Assembly: GCA_013823855.1 (NCBI GenBank)
Contig: PNMW01000073.1
Span: forward strand, 1-64,000
Reading direction: 5' to 3'
Length of the DNA: 64,000 bases
DNA from: Lysobacteraceae bacterium
Lineage (GTDB): Bacteria > Pseudomonadota > Gammaproteobacteria > Nevskiales > Nevskiaceae
The position numbers and the translations under genes are program-made. Of the stretch, positions 28,694 to 37,624 are shown one piece after another. The notes beneath the pieces were generated by a model. It was given only the letters and a program-made list of their open reading frames with translations. It did no database searches and had not been told where the DNA came from. Within the stretch, counting starts at the first letter, position 1. Each line of letters starts with the position of its first letter.

Positions 28694-30232
28694 ATGAACG
28701 CCGCCGTGAGCGATCCGCGTGCCCGCCTGGCCTGGTCGGGCTTCCTGGCCATGGTGTTCGGCAACTTCATGGCGATCCTCGACATCCAGATCGTCGCCTC
28801 GTCGATCAACCAGCTGCAGGCCGGCCTGTTGGCCAGCGCCGACGAGATCCAGTGGGTACAGACCTCGTACCTGATCGCCGAGGTTATCGCGATCCCGTTG
28901 TCGGGCTACCTGTCGCGGCTGCTGTCGACGCGGGTCTACTTCACGATCTCGGCGATCGGTTTCACGCTGGCCAGTGCCGCCTGCGCAACCGCCTGGAATC
29001 TGGAATCGATGATCGTCTTCCGCGTGCTGCAGGGCTTTCTCGGCGGCGGCATGATCCCGACCACGTCGGCGGCGATGTTCAGCATGTTCCCGGCCGAGAA
29101 GCGGGTGCTGCCGCAGGTGCTGTTCGGCCTGACCGCCACCCTGGCACCGTCGATCGGCCCGACCATCGGCGGCTGGCTGACCGCCTCGCTGTCCTGGCAC
29201 TGGCTGTTCCTGGTCAACGTGCTGCCGGGGCTGGCGGTCGGCTATGCGGTGTGGAATCTGGTGCACATCGACCGGCCGCAGCCGGAGCTGCTGAAGACCA
29301 TCGACCTGCGCGGCCTCGCCTACATGGCGGTATTTCTAGGCTGCTTCGAGTACACGCTCGACGAAGGCCCGCGCAACGACTGGTTTGCCCAGGATTCGGT
29401 GGCGGTCTGCGCGGTGGTCGCCACCCTCGGCGGCCTCCTGTTCTTCCATCGCATGTTTACCGCCCGCCACCCGATCGTGAACCTGCGCGCGTTCGCCGAT
29501 CGCAATTTCGCGCTCGGCACGATGCTGGCGATGGCGGTCGGCATGGGCCTGTACACGCTGGTCTACCTGACGCCGTTGTTCCTCGGCCAGGTGCGCGGCT
29601 ACAACAGCCTGCAGATCGGCCACGTGATGATTGCCCAGGGCGCGGCGATGTTCCTGACTGCGCCGCTGGCCGGACGGCTGTCGAAGCGGATCAGCCACAA
29701 GACGATGCTCGGCATCGGCCTGGTCAACGTGATGATCGGCGCCTGGCTGAACAGCAGGCTGACCGCCGACTGGAGCGCGTTCGAATTCGTCGTGCCGCAG
29801 ATCTTCCGCGGCAGCGGCTTCCTGCTCTGCATGTTCTCGATGACCAACATCGCGCTCGGCACCCTGCCGCCCGGCGAGGTCAAGAACGCCAGCGGCCTGT
29901 TCAACGTGATGCGCAACATCGGCGGCGCGCTCGGGCTGGCGCTGGTCAACACGCTGATCAACGAACGCAGCTGGCTGCACTGGCAGATGCTCGATGAAGC
30001 GGTGCGCGCCAGCCATCGCCCGGTGCAGGACATGCTCGCCCACGGCCGGGCGATCACCGGCAGCGAGTCCGGCGCGCTGTCGCTGCTGACCCAGCAGATG
30101 CAGCAGCAGGTCGCGGTGATGACCTTCGGCGACATGTTCGCGCTGATCGCGATGCTGATGGCCAGCGTGCTGCTGCTGCTGCCACTGATCCGACCGCCGC
30201 AGGTGGCGGCGATGCCGGCCGCTGGCCACTGA
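28694..30232 (+). CDS. EmrB-type MFS multidrug exporter (DHA2, 14 helices)
   Basis: The 512-residue transporter has about 14 hydrophobic segments. MFS DHA2 signatures are LDIQIVASSINQLQAG in the first helix region, QTSYLIAEVIAIPLSGYLSR (motif A region) and GGGMIPTTSAAMFSMFP. It should export hydrophobic compounds by proton antiport with the adaptor and the TolC homologue of this cluster. Its drug range cannot be read from sequence. Confidence 0.92.
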   Translation: MNAAVSDPRARLAWSGFLAMVFGNFMAILDIQIVASSINQLQAGLLASADEIQWVQTSYLIAEVIAIPLSGYLSRLLSTRVYFTISAIGFTLASAACATAWNLESMIVFRVLQGFLGGGMIPTTSAAMFSMFPAEKRVLPQVLFGLTATLAPSIGPTIGGWLTASLSWHWLFLVNVLPGLAVGYAVWNLVHIDRPQPELLKTIDLRGLAYMAVFLGCFEYTLDEGPRNDWFAQDSVAVCAVVATLGGLLFFHRMFTARHPIVNLRAFADRNFALGTMLAMAVGMGLYTLVYLTPLFLGQVRGYNSLQIGHVMIAQGAAMFLTAPLAGRLSKRISHKTMLGIGLVNVMIGAWLNSRLTADWSAFEFVVPQIFRGSGFLLCMFSMTNIALGTLPPGEVKNASGLFNVMRNIGGALGLALVNTLINERSWLHWQMLDEAVRASHRPVQDMLAHGRAITGSESGALSLLTQQMQQQVAVMTFGDMFALIAMLMASVLLLLPLIRPPQVAAMPAAGH

Positions 30233-30273
30233 AGCTGCGGTACAGTCCCGCTCACGTCTCAGGGAATCGCACC

Positions 30274-30783
30274 ATGAATTCGCAACGCAGGAAGCACGCC
30301 CCGATCGCGAAGGCCGCCTCGACCGCAGTCCTGGCCGGCTGGCTGCTGATCGCGTCGACGTCCGCCGAAGCCCAGTTCCTGCTGAAGGACGGGCAGGGTC
30401 TGGCCGGCGCGCCGCAGGCAGTGCCGGAAGCCCCGAAGGAAGACAATGCAACTTCGCCGGTGCAGAAGCTGCCGGAGGTGAAGGTCGAGGGCGAACTCGA
30501 TCCGCTGAGCGAAGGCGATCGCAAGCGCCGCAACCAGATCAAGCAGCTGCCCGGTCTGGGCACCGATCAGGAACGCGAGCTGGACCGCCTGGAAAAGCTG
30601 CGCGCCTGGTATGAATCCCTGCCCAAGGACGCCAACAACCTGACCAACGAGCAGAAGGCCTTCCTCGAAACGCAGAAGGACTTCGACGCCAAGCCGGACT
30701 CGCGTCCGGGCGTGCCGCCAGTACTCGGCGAGCGCCGCAATCCGGCCGACTACCGCGATCCGATCAAGGCGGTGTCGCCCTGA
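30274..30783 (+). CDS. Exported protein of unknown function
   Basis: The 169-residue product has a signal peptide (STAVLAGWLLIASTSAEA-QF) and then a hydrophilic, charged sequence rich in Pro, Lys and Glu with a predicted short helix (ERELDRLEKLRAWYESLP). No cysteine or recognisable domain is visible. Start ATG 30274 has AGGGAA upstream. It is on the same strand as the exporter genes, 41 bases after emrB, but functional linkage is unproven. Confidence 0.65.
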   Translation: MNSQRRKHAPIAKAASTAVLAGWLLIASTSAEAQFLLKDGQGLAGAPQAVPEAPKEDNATSPVQKLPEVKVEGELDPLSEGDRKRRNQIKQLPGLGTDQERELDRLEKLRAWYESLPKDANNLTNEQKAFLETQKDFDAKPDSRPGVPPVLGERRNPADYRDPIKAVSP

Positions 30784-30886
30784 TCGGGCCGCGTCGTCGT
30801 GTTTCCGGCTGACGAGTCAGCTGGCCATCGAGTCGCGCCACGAAACCTCAGTACGCCCTCCCCGAGCGTCCGCCGGACCCGCAACG

Positions 30887-33643
30887 TCAGGGTGATGAAT
30901 AGCGGATCACGCCGACAGCCCGTTGGCCATTGCGGCCATCGCTGCTCAACACCTTGTGGCGGACATTCAGAATGCCGCCAATGTCGGAGTAGTAGTTCGA
31001 CGTGGCGGTCGCGATGTCGATGTCCCCGTCGAGTGTGAAATCAGCCGCCACGAGGCTTGTCGGTCCCAGCGCCTGGGGTATGGCAATGGTCGTGAAGTTC
31101 GGCGTGGCGGCGCCCGACGATGTGTCGTTGCGGAGCACGTGCACCTGATCGGTCTGCTGAAAGCCCACCAGCAGCTCCGGCCTGCCATCTCCATTCAGAT
31201 CAGCTGCGGTGATGGCGACCGGAAAGCGCGCCACGGCGTATCGCACGGGAGCAGCGAAAGTTGCCGCGTTCGAGGTCGGCGGCGTGGTGTTGAGCAGCAC
31301 CGAGATTGCACTGGCGTTGGCGTGCGTCACGGCGATATCGACGCGCCGATCGCCGTTGAGATCGACGAGCGCGACGGCGCTCGGCCCGTCGGGGACCGAC
31401 AGCGACTGGACGTTGCCGACAGGCGTCAGTGAACCTGCAGGGGTTCGGTTCAGCAGCAAGGTCACCTGATTCGAGCTGCGCAAGGCCAGCGCAAGATCAC
31501 TGCGGCCATCCAGGTTGACGTCCCCGGCGGCGATGCCGTCAGCGCAGCAGCCGATCGCCGGAGTATCCGTTCGCACGAAGCTTGTGCCGGACGCACCTGG
31601 CGTCGTGGTATTGACCAGCAGGCTGATCGTTCGGCTGTCGGCGTTGGCGCTCGCGAGATCCGGCTTGCCATCATTGTTGATGTCGAGGCTCGCCAGCGAG
31701 AACGGATTGGCTGCCGTGGCGACGCTGGTGTCCAGACGCAGGTTCGCCGAGACCGCTCCCGCCGCAGTGTCGTTCAGGACAATCGAGACCGTATTGGCAC
31801 CGCCGTTGGCGGTGGCCAAGTCAAGGCGCCCGTCGAGGTTGAAGTCGGCGCTGACCACAGCGCGCGCGATGCTCGCCGGCAGTGCCAGGGTCGTGGCCGT
31901 GGAAAAGCCAAAAGTGTCGGCACCTGGCGTGGCTGTATTCAACAGGACGTACAGCTGCGTCGCCGGCGGGCTCGGTGTCTGGTAATCGAGCCCGGCGAGG
32001 TCCGGTTTGCCGTCACTGTTGAAGTCGGCGCTGGTGATGCTGGTCACCAGCCGCTGCCCACCGGATAGCGGGCCGACGCTCGCCAGCGCAGGCGCCGCAC
32101 CGTCGATCGGCCGCTGGCCGACGGCAATGCCGAGGGATTCGGACGCTGAGCCGAAGTTCGGGGTGACGCTGGCGATATCGAGCACGCCGTCGTTGTTGAA
32201 ATCTCCGAGCGTCGGCGCCAACGAGAATTGGCCGAGCAGCGGTCCGTCGCGACGGATAAAGCGGACGCCAGAAGCGCCGGACGCCGTGGCGTTCTCGAGA
32301 ATCGCAGCTGGCCTTGTCGCTTCGCCAAGGTCCGGTCGCGAGCGCAACGTCACCAGCAGATCATTGCGTCCATCGCCATTGAAATCCCTGGCCAGCAGGG
32401 CAACTGGTTCGGCGAGCAATTTGTAATTGACGGCAGCTTCGAAGGCGACAGGCGCGCCGACAGCCGCGCTGTTGAGCAGAACGGTCACCGCACGCGACTG
32501 CGAAGTTGCAACCGCAATGTCGATGCGGGCGTCGGTGTTGAAATCTGCAGCGACAATTCGCCTCGGTTCCACACCGGTCGGGAACAGGCCAGCATCGACG
32601 AAGCTGGCGGCCGTGCTTCCGGGTGCCATGGTGTTGATCGCCACGCGGACGCCGCAGCTGACGGGAAGCGGATTGCAGACGCCGTACAGATAATCGGCGC
32701 GGCCGTCGCCGTTGACGTCGGCGACGGCCGCGGTCGGAGGCGGCACGGGCACGATCGCCGGCAGCGGCGATCGAGCGAATGCCGCGCTCGAGGCGCCAGC
32801 CGGCGTCACGTTGATCAGCAGTTCGGGCCGGAAGCCGAGTCCGAGCAGGACGTCGGGTCGTCCGTCGAGGTTGAAGTCGGCGATTCGAGGCTCGACCGCT
32901 TCCTGAAAGCTGGCCGCAGGGCCGAAGCTGAGCGTCGATGCGCCGCGCGGCGTCGTGTTGATCAGGACCGTGGCAATGTTGCCTTGCGCGATGAACAGCA
33001 GATCAGGGCGACCATCCGCATTGAAATCCGCGCTGACAACGTTCAGAAGCTGACCGCTCGATACCGTGACCGGTAACGCGATCGGCACAGCGAAGCTTGG
33101 CGCCGCCGCGCCCGCCGGAGTGATATTGAGGAAGATCGAAATGCCAAGATTTGCTTCCACGGCAAGATCGAGCCGGCCATCGCCATTGAAATCCGCAGCG
33201 GCCGTCGCCGTTCCGGGATCGAAACTGGCGAACTCGACGATGTCGTTGAAGGCGGCTGCCGGCCCCAGCCCGAACATCTTCGACAGGACCAGCGACAGCT
33301 GCCGATCGGGCTGGACCGCCGCACTGCCGACCACCGGCACCGAGATCGTGGTGCCGGCAGCCCCGGCAGCAATGATCGCTTGCCCGGAGACCGCGGTGTA
33401 ATCACGGCCGGCCAGTGCGCTGCCGTCCGCTGTCCGGTAATTGAAGGCGGCGGGATAGCCGAGGTCACCGCTGCGGGTGACCGTGAAGTTCAGGACAGCC
33501 CCGGGGCTGCCGGCGTTGGTACTGGCGGGGCTGATGGATAGAAAGCTGGTTTCCGCAGCGGCAGTGCAGCTGCAGATGCCGGCGCCCACGACGCAGCTCG
33601 TGCGCAGGATGTTGCGGCTCCATCGGATCCATTGATTTTCCAC
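30887..33643 (-). CDS. Large secreted FG-GAP/VCBS beta-propeller protein with N-terminal Calx-beta domain
   Basis: The 918-residue exported protein starts with GTG at 33643 behind a strong AAGGAGG. After a signal peptide it has a Calx-beta domain (about 33-120: SAGS-like SPASTNAGSPGAVLNFTV, GRDYTAVSG). I count 14 calcium-binding-type repeats of the form DFNxDGrxDL spread over the rest, for example DFNGDGRLDL, DINNDGKPDL and DLNGDRRVDI. Such repeats form blades of beta-propellers, so 14 would suit two seven-bladed propellers. Calcium probably stabilises each loop. The role (adhesion, matrix, carbohydrate binding) is not clear, and no dedicated secretion genes lie beside it. Confidence 0.85.
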   Translation of the reverse strand: MENQWIRWSRNILRTSCVVGAGICSCTAAAETSFLSISPASTNAGSPGAVLNFTVTRSGDLGYPAAFNYRTADGSALAGRDYTAVSGQAIIAAGAAGTTISVPVVGSAAVQPDRQLSLVLSKMFGLGPAAAFNDIVEFASFDPGTATAAADFNGDGRLDLAVEANLGISIFLNITPAGAAAPSFAVPIALPVTVSSGQLLNVVSADFNADGRPDLLFIAQGNIATVLINTTPRGASTLSFGPAASFQEAVEPRIADFNLDGRPDVLLGLGFRPELLINVTPAGASSAAFARSPLPAIVPVPPPTAAVADVNGDGRADYLYGVCNPLPVSCGVRVAINTMAPGSTAASFVDAGLFPTGVEPRRIVAADFNTDARIDIAVATSQSRAVTVLLNSAAVGAPVAFEAAVNYKLLAEPVALLARDFNGDGRNDLLVTLRSRPDLGEATRPAAILENATASGASGVRFIRRDGPLLGQFSLAPTLGDFNNDGVLDIASVTPNFGSASESLGIAVGQRPIDGAAPALASVGPLSGGQRLVTSITSADFNSDGKPDLAGLDYQTPSPPATQLYVLLNTATPGADTFGFSTATTLALPASIARAVVSADFNLDGRLDLATANGGANTVSIVLNDTAAGAVSANLRLDTSVATAANPFSLASLDINNDGKPDLASANADSRTISLLVNTTTPGASGTSFVRTDTPAIGCCADGIAAGDVNLDGRSDLALALRSSNQVTLLLNRTPAGSLTPVGNVQSLSVPDGPSAVALVDLNGDRRVDIAVTHANASAISVLLNTTPPTSNAATFAAPVRYAVARFPVAITAADLNGDGRPELLVGFQQTDQVHVLRNDTSSGAATPNFTTIAIPQALGPTSLVAADFTLDGDIDIATATSNYYSDIGGILNVRHKVLSSDGRNGQRAVGVIRYSSP

Positions 33644-33829
33644 GCTTGCCCCCTCCTTGCCAGCATCGCGGTGACATCGATTGCCGAGAATTCAGCAACG
33701 TCGTCGAAGCGTCATTGGATGCTGGAGGCGCGGAACACGGCAGTCGTAAAACCGACCCTATGGATGTACCTCGACCTCGTGGACAAACGGGTGCTGCGAT
33801 GGTCTCCGGCGTCATGTCGCCGGGTTCGT

Positions 33830-34381
33830 TCAGGGTTCGCTGCGCTTCCAGCTGATTTCCTGGCCGCCTTCGAGGCGGGCCAGCACCCGGCAGCAGACGA
33901 ACAGGTAGTCGGACAGGCGGTTCAGGTACTGCGGCACCAGATCGCTGACCGAGGCGTCGTCGGCCTTCACCGACCACACCGCGCGTTCGGCCCGCCGGGC
34001 CACGGCCCGCGCCAGATGCGCGGCGGCGGCGGAGGGATTGCCACCCGGCAGCACGAATTCCTTGAGCGGCGGCAGGGCTTCGTTGAGGCGCTCGATCTCG
34101 GCGTCGATGCGGGCCAGGTAGCCCGGCTTGACCAGCTCGAAGCCCGGCATCGACAGCTCGCCGCCAAGATCGAACAGCTCGTGCTGGGTCTGCGCCAGCG
34201 GGCCGCGCAGATCGTCCGGCAGCGGCTGCACCAGCAGCAGGCCGACGCAGCAGTTCAGCTCGTCGACATCGCCCATCGCCTGCACGCGCAGATGGGTTTT
34301 CGGCACGCGTTCGCCGCTGGACAGCCCGGTGGTGCCCTTGTCGCCGGTGCGGGTGACGATCTTCGAAAGCCGGTTGCCCAT
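33830..34381 (-). CDS. Cob(I)alamin adenosyltransferase, PduO type
   Basis: The 183-residue protein is a PduO-type ATP:cob(I)alamin adenosyltransferase. Signatures are [22 protein letters not shown] at the start (ATP-binding P-loop-like region), FDLGGELS, and the C-terminal [13 protein letters not shown] with [20 protein letters not shown], carrying the conserved Arg and Asn. It makes adenosylcobalamin from imported cobalamin, matching the neighbouring btuB. Both lie on the minus strand, 84 bases apart. Confidence 0.93.
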   Translation of the reverse strand: MGNRLSKIVTRTGDKGTTGLSSGERVPKTHLRVQAMGDVDELNCCVGLLLVQPLPDDLRGPLAQTQHELFDLGGELSMPGFELVKPGYLARIDAEIERLNEALPPLKEFVLPGGNPSAAAAHLARAVARRAERAVWSVKADDASVSDLVPQYLNRLSDYLFVCCRVLARLEGGQEISWKRSEP

Positions 34382-34421
34382 GTCCCGTTCTGCCCTGTCT
34401 GGTGAGCCAAGTGGATGCAGT

Positions 34422-34445
34422 GGGCCGGCCCTCGCGGGCCGGCCC
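34422..34445. other. Perfect 10-bp hairpin between btuB and the adenosyltransferase
   Basis: GGGCCGGCCC-TCGC-GGGCCGGCCC can fold into a very stable stem with a tetraloop. There is no T-run, so it may stabilise or segment the btuB message rather than terminate it. Confidence 0.5.
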
Positions 34446-34465
34446 GGTTCAACGATGACGCCGGT

Positions 34466-36346
34466 TCAGCGATGTTCCCAGCGCAGCGTGCCGTATGCGG
34501 CACGACCGAGCTGGTTGTAGCCGGCCGCAGTCTGGTAGTCGCGATCGAGCAGGTTCTCGATGCGCGCCGCGAGCGAGAACCCGTACGGCAGTTTGACGCC
34601 GCCGCCGAGATTCCACAGCACGTAGCCGGCATCCTTGGTCGGCGCGCCGGTCGCCGCGCTGACATCGGCGCGGTCCGAGGTGCCGAGCATATCCGTCGAC
34701 GCGTAGAAGATGCCGAAATCGCGACGCAGCTGCGCGGTGACGCTGCGTCGGGCGCGGCGCAGCAGCGGGCTGTCGTCGGCGCGGTCCTTCGGATTCTGGA
34801 CGATGCCGGTCACGGTGCCGGACCACAGGCCGTCGACATAGCGATAGGTCGCTTCGAGGCCCGCGTTCTTGGCCCGGTCGATGTTGACCGCACGGAAACC
34901 GAAATCGACGTCCGGATTGTTCGAGGGATCGAACTCGACGCTGATCAGGTCGCGGTAGCGGGTGCGGAAGGCGCGCAGGTCCCAGGTCTGGTGGGCGCCC
35001 CAGCGCTGGCGGACACCTACTTCGATGTTCACCGAGCGCTCCGGATCGAGATCAGGATTGCCGCCAAAGCCGAAGCGGTCGGTCGCGTCCGGCGCCCGGA
35101 AGCCACTGCCGGCGGCGGCGATCAGGCTGGTCTTGTACAGCTCGCGGCGGTACAGGTCATAGCCGTACTCGGCGTTCCAGGTGACGCGGCTGCCGAAGGC
35201 GTCATGGTTCAGCACGCTGCCGGCCAGCTGCAGGTGGTGATGGGCATTGTCGTACTGCGCCTGCAGGAAGCCGTTGTAGAGGTCGACCGTCTGATGGATC
35301 GTCGAACCGAAGCTCAGCGCGTCGATCCGTTCCTGCGACACCTGGCCGCCGAACAGCGCACGCAGGCCCGGCACCACGGTGACGGTGTTCTGCCAGTCGA
35401 GCATCGGCCGGATGGTGCGCACGGTGTCCGGCGCGCCGTACTGGCGGATCCGGTCCTCGCCGCGGCTCAGGGTCAGCGAGGAATCCCAGTTGTCGAGCAG
35501 CTGCGCGGCCGCCGACAGCGCCAGCACCTGATTGCGGAATTCCTGCGCCGTGGCGTTCAGGCCGAACGAGGGATTGCAGGAATCGTAGGTCTGCACCTTG
35601 CCCTGCGTGTTGTACGCGCGGGCCTCGAACAGCGCGACGCCGGCATCGGCGCTGGCCTTGACGTTGATCGAATTGTTGCGGAAGCCGCTTTTGTCCGTGC
35701 CGCCTTCGCAGGCGGAGATGCCCTCGACCTTCTGCTGCTCGGTCTGCACCGAGAAGCCGTAGGCGCCGATGCGGTTCGCGTAACTTGCCGAGCCGTCGAC
35801 GGTGCCGTAGGAACCGCCGCGAATGCTGGCGTCGATCTGCTGCTTCGAGGCACTGCGGGTGATGATGTTGATGACGCCCGCGATGGCGTCCGAGCCGTAC
35901 AGCGTCGAGCGCGGCCCCTTGACGATCTCGATGCGCTCGATCATGTCGGGCGCCAGGTTCTGCAAGGCGGCGCCGCCGGAGGTCGCCGGATTGACGCGCA
36001 CGCCGTCGATCAGCACCAGCGTGTGGTTCGACTCGCCGCCACGGATGAACGCCGACGTCAGCTGACCGGGACCGCCGGTGCGGCCGATGTCGATGCCGGC
36101 ATGGAAGCGCAGCAGTTCGGCGATGTCGCCGGCCTGGGCGGCGAGGATCTGGCTGCGGTCGATGACGATGGTCGCCGCACCGATCCGCGACTGCGGCTGC
36201 GGCGTGCGGCTGGCGGTGACCAGCACCGGATCGAGCGCGACCGGAAGGTCACCCTCGGTGGCTGCCGTGTCGGAAGGAACAGGGTTCTGCTGGGCGAGGC
36301 CAAGCGCAGGCGCTGCGAGGAGCGCCGCCAACAACGCGGGTTTCAT
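34466..36346 (-). CDS. btuB: TonB-dependent vitamin B12 receptor BtuB
   Basis: The 626-residue precursor has a signal peptide (ALLAALLAAPALGLA), a TonB box around DPVLVTASR (39-47), a plug domain (about 50-170, with FIRGGESNHTLVLIDGVRVN and LYGSDAIAGVINIITR) and a 22-stranded barrel ending YGTLRWEHR. It takes up cobalamin across the outer membrane using TonB energy. The ATG at 36346 is chosen because the frame further upstream is the riboswitch. Regulation by cobalamin is strongly suggested by the riboswitch at 36418-36612. Assigned btuB from receptor type and this regulation. Confidence 0.9.
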   Translation of the reverse strand: MKPALLAALLAAPALGLAQQNPVPSDTAATEGDLPVALDPVLVTASRTPQPQSRIGAATIVIDRSQILAAQAGDIAELLRFHAGIDIGRTGGPGQLTSAFIRGGESNHTLVLIDGVRVNPATSGGAALQNLAPDMIERIEIVKGPRSTLYGSDAIAGVINIITRSASKQQIDASIRGGSYGTVDGSASYANRIGAYGFSVQTEQQKVEGISACEGGTDKSGFRNNSINVKASADAGVALFEARAYNTQGKVQTYDSCNPSFGLNATAQEFRNQVLALSAAAQLLDNWDSSLTLSRGEDRIRQYGAPDTVRTIRPMLDWQNTVTVVPGLRALFGGQVSQERIDALSFGSTIHQTVDLYNGFLQAQYDNAHHHLQLAGSVLNHDAFGSRVTWNAEYGYDLYRRELYKTSLIAAAGSGFRAPDATDRFGFGGNPDLDPERSVNIEVGVRQRWGAHQTWDLRAFRTRYRDLISVEFDPSNNPDVDFGFRAVNIDRAKNAGLEATYRYVDGLWSGTVTGIVQNPKDRADDSPLLRRARRSVTAQLRRDFGIFYASTDMLGTSDRADVSAATGAPTKDAGYVLWNLGGGVKLPYGFSLAARIENLLDRDYQTAAGYNQLGRAAYGTLRWEHR

Positions 36347-36417
36347 CTGGAGTCTCCCGTGGCCTGCGTCCCCGCAAGCGCACTGATCGGAATACCTGCA
36401 CGCGGATGCATGCAGAC

Positions 36418-36612
36418 CCGTTCCAGGCCGGTCTCCGGACTCATGGGCGAAAGCGCGGCAAGCGCGCATTCCTTCGACGCCTTCCCGGATCGGGACACGA
36501 TCCAGTGGCGGTTGGCCGAAGCACTCCCATTCACCGTTGCGGGGGCAGTGCCGGGGTAGTCGATCGAGCGGACTCGAACGATGCACCGGCTTCCCGTTCA
36601 ACCCTGAAACCG
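36418..36612 (-). promoter_or_regulatory. Cobalamin riboswitch upstream of btuB
   Basis: Read on the minus strand, the leader contains the AdoCbl riboswitch landmarks in order: GGGAAGCCGGTGCAT (36595-36581), the B12 box core CCCCCGCAACGGTGA (36545-36531), GCCACTGGATCG, GGGAAGGCGTCGAAGG (near 36487-36471) and ATGAGTCCGGAGACCGGCCT near the 3' end (36444-36425). In this family cobalamin binding hides the ribosome binding site, so btuB would be repressed when B12 is plentiful. The end points are approximate. A stem CCCTGAAC/GTTTCAGGG precedes it. This element fills most of the 455-base gap from 36347 to 36801. Confidence 0.93.
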
Positions 36613-36647
36613 TGTCGAGCGGGGTTCAGGGCACCTGCGAACGGCGA

Positions 36648-36664
36648 TATGGTATCGCACCATA
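36648..36664. promoter_or_regulatory. Inverted repeat upstream of the riboswitch
   Basis: TATGGT-ATCGC-ACCATA is a perfect inverted repeat with 6-bp arms, 36 bases upstream of the riboswitch on the btuB side and 138 before the HisN-like gene on the other. It overlaps the place where the btuB promoter must lie. I see no protein that would bind it. Confidence 0.4.
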
Positions 36665-36801
36665 CGATCTGCCGGCCGTCCGGCCTCGCGACTCTCCTGG
36701 CTTTTCGCCGCATCCTTGCGTCCTGTCGTGAGGGTCGGTGTTCCGCGCCGCGGCTGATCCGGGGTTTATCATTCGCCCCCGCGTTGTCCAGGAGTTCGCG
36801 C

Positions 36802-37593
36802 TTGACCGTCAGTCCCTATCTCGCCGCCGCCCTCGAAGCCGCCGAAGCGGCCGCCGCCGAGATCCGCCGCGCCTACCGCGGCCAGTTCGAGGTCGAGACC
36901 AAGGCCGATTCCAGCCCGGTGACCGAAGTCGACATCGCCGCCGAGCGGGTCATCAAGTCGGTGCTCAAGCAGCATTTCCCGGATCACGGCTTCTTCGGCG
37001 AGGAACTCGGCAAGGAGACCGGCGACAACCGGCACCTGTGGCTGATCGACCCGATCGACGGCACCAAGAGCTTCGTGCGCGGCTATCCGATGTTTTCCAC
37101 CCAGATCGCGCTGATGAAGGACGGCGAGCTGATCGTCGGCGTGTCGTCGGCGCCGTGCTGGGACGGCGCGCTCGGCGAAGTCGTCCATGCCGAACGCGGT
37201 CAGGGTGCCTGGTGCGACAACCAGCGGCTGACGATCGCCGCCACCGGCGCGATCGCCAGGACCACGCTGTCGACCGGCAACCTCGCCCGCCTCGCCGCCA
37301 GCCCGGCCTGGGCCCGGCTTGGCGCGCTGATCGGACAGGTGCACCGCATCCGCGGCTACGGCGATTTCCTGCACTACCACCTGCTGGCCTCCGGCCGCAT
37401 CGACGCGGTGGTCGAGTCCGACGTCAACATCCTCGACATCGCCGCGCTCAGCGTCATCGTCCACGAGGCCGGCGGTGTGTTCACCGACCTGCAGGGACAG
37501 CCACTGTCGCTGGCCACCACCAGCGTGCTGGCGGCAACCCCGGCGCTGCACCCGCAGCTGCTCGCGCAGCTGGCCTGGTCGCCGCCGGCCTGA
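36802..37593 (+). CDS. Inositol monophosphatase-family protein, histidinol-phosphatase (HisN)-like
   Basis: The 263-residue metal-dependent phosphatase has the IMPase signatures: FGEELGKE (metal ligand Glu, residues 67-68), WLIDPIDGTKSFVRG with the paired Asp and Thr (83-88), and SDVNILDIAALSVIVHEAGG. The DGTKSFVRGYPMFSTQIALM wording resembles the HisN branch that dephosphorylates histidinol phosphate more than inositol monophosphatase or CysQ. Start is TTG at 36802 with GGAG 7 bases upstream. The SDR gene follows after 31 bases. Confidence 0.8.
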   Translation: MTVSPYLAAALEAAEAAAAEIRRAYRGQFEVETKADSSPVTEVDIAAERVIKSVLKQHFPDHGFFGEELGKETGDNRHLWLIDPIDGTKSFVRGYPMFSTQIALMKDGELIVGVSSAPCWDGALGEVVHAERGQGAWCDNQRLTIAATGAIARTTLSTGNLARLAASPAWARLGALIGQVHRIRGYGDFLHYHLLASGRIDAVVESDVNILDIAALSVIVHEAGGVFTDLQGQPLSLATTSVLAATPALHPQLLAQLAWSPPA

Positions 37594-37624
37594 CCGTTTC
37601 CTTTCCGATCTCCCGGAGCATCCG

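Noticed and set aside
25525..28809. A 1094-codon open frame on the minus strand running through the tolC, tetR and emrA regions
   Set aside because: Only its 3' 422 codons (25525-26793) match TolC; the rest is antisense to, or out of frame with, well-supported genes. High GC leaves such long frames open by chance.
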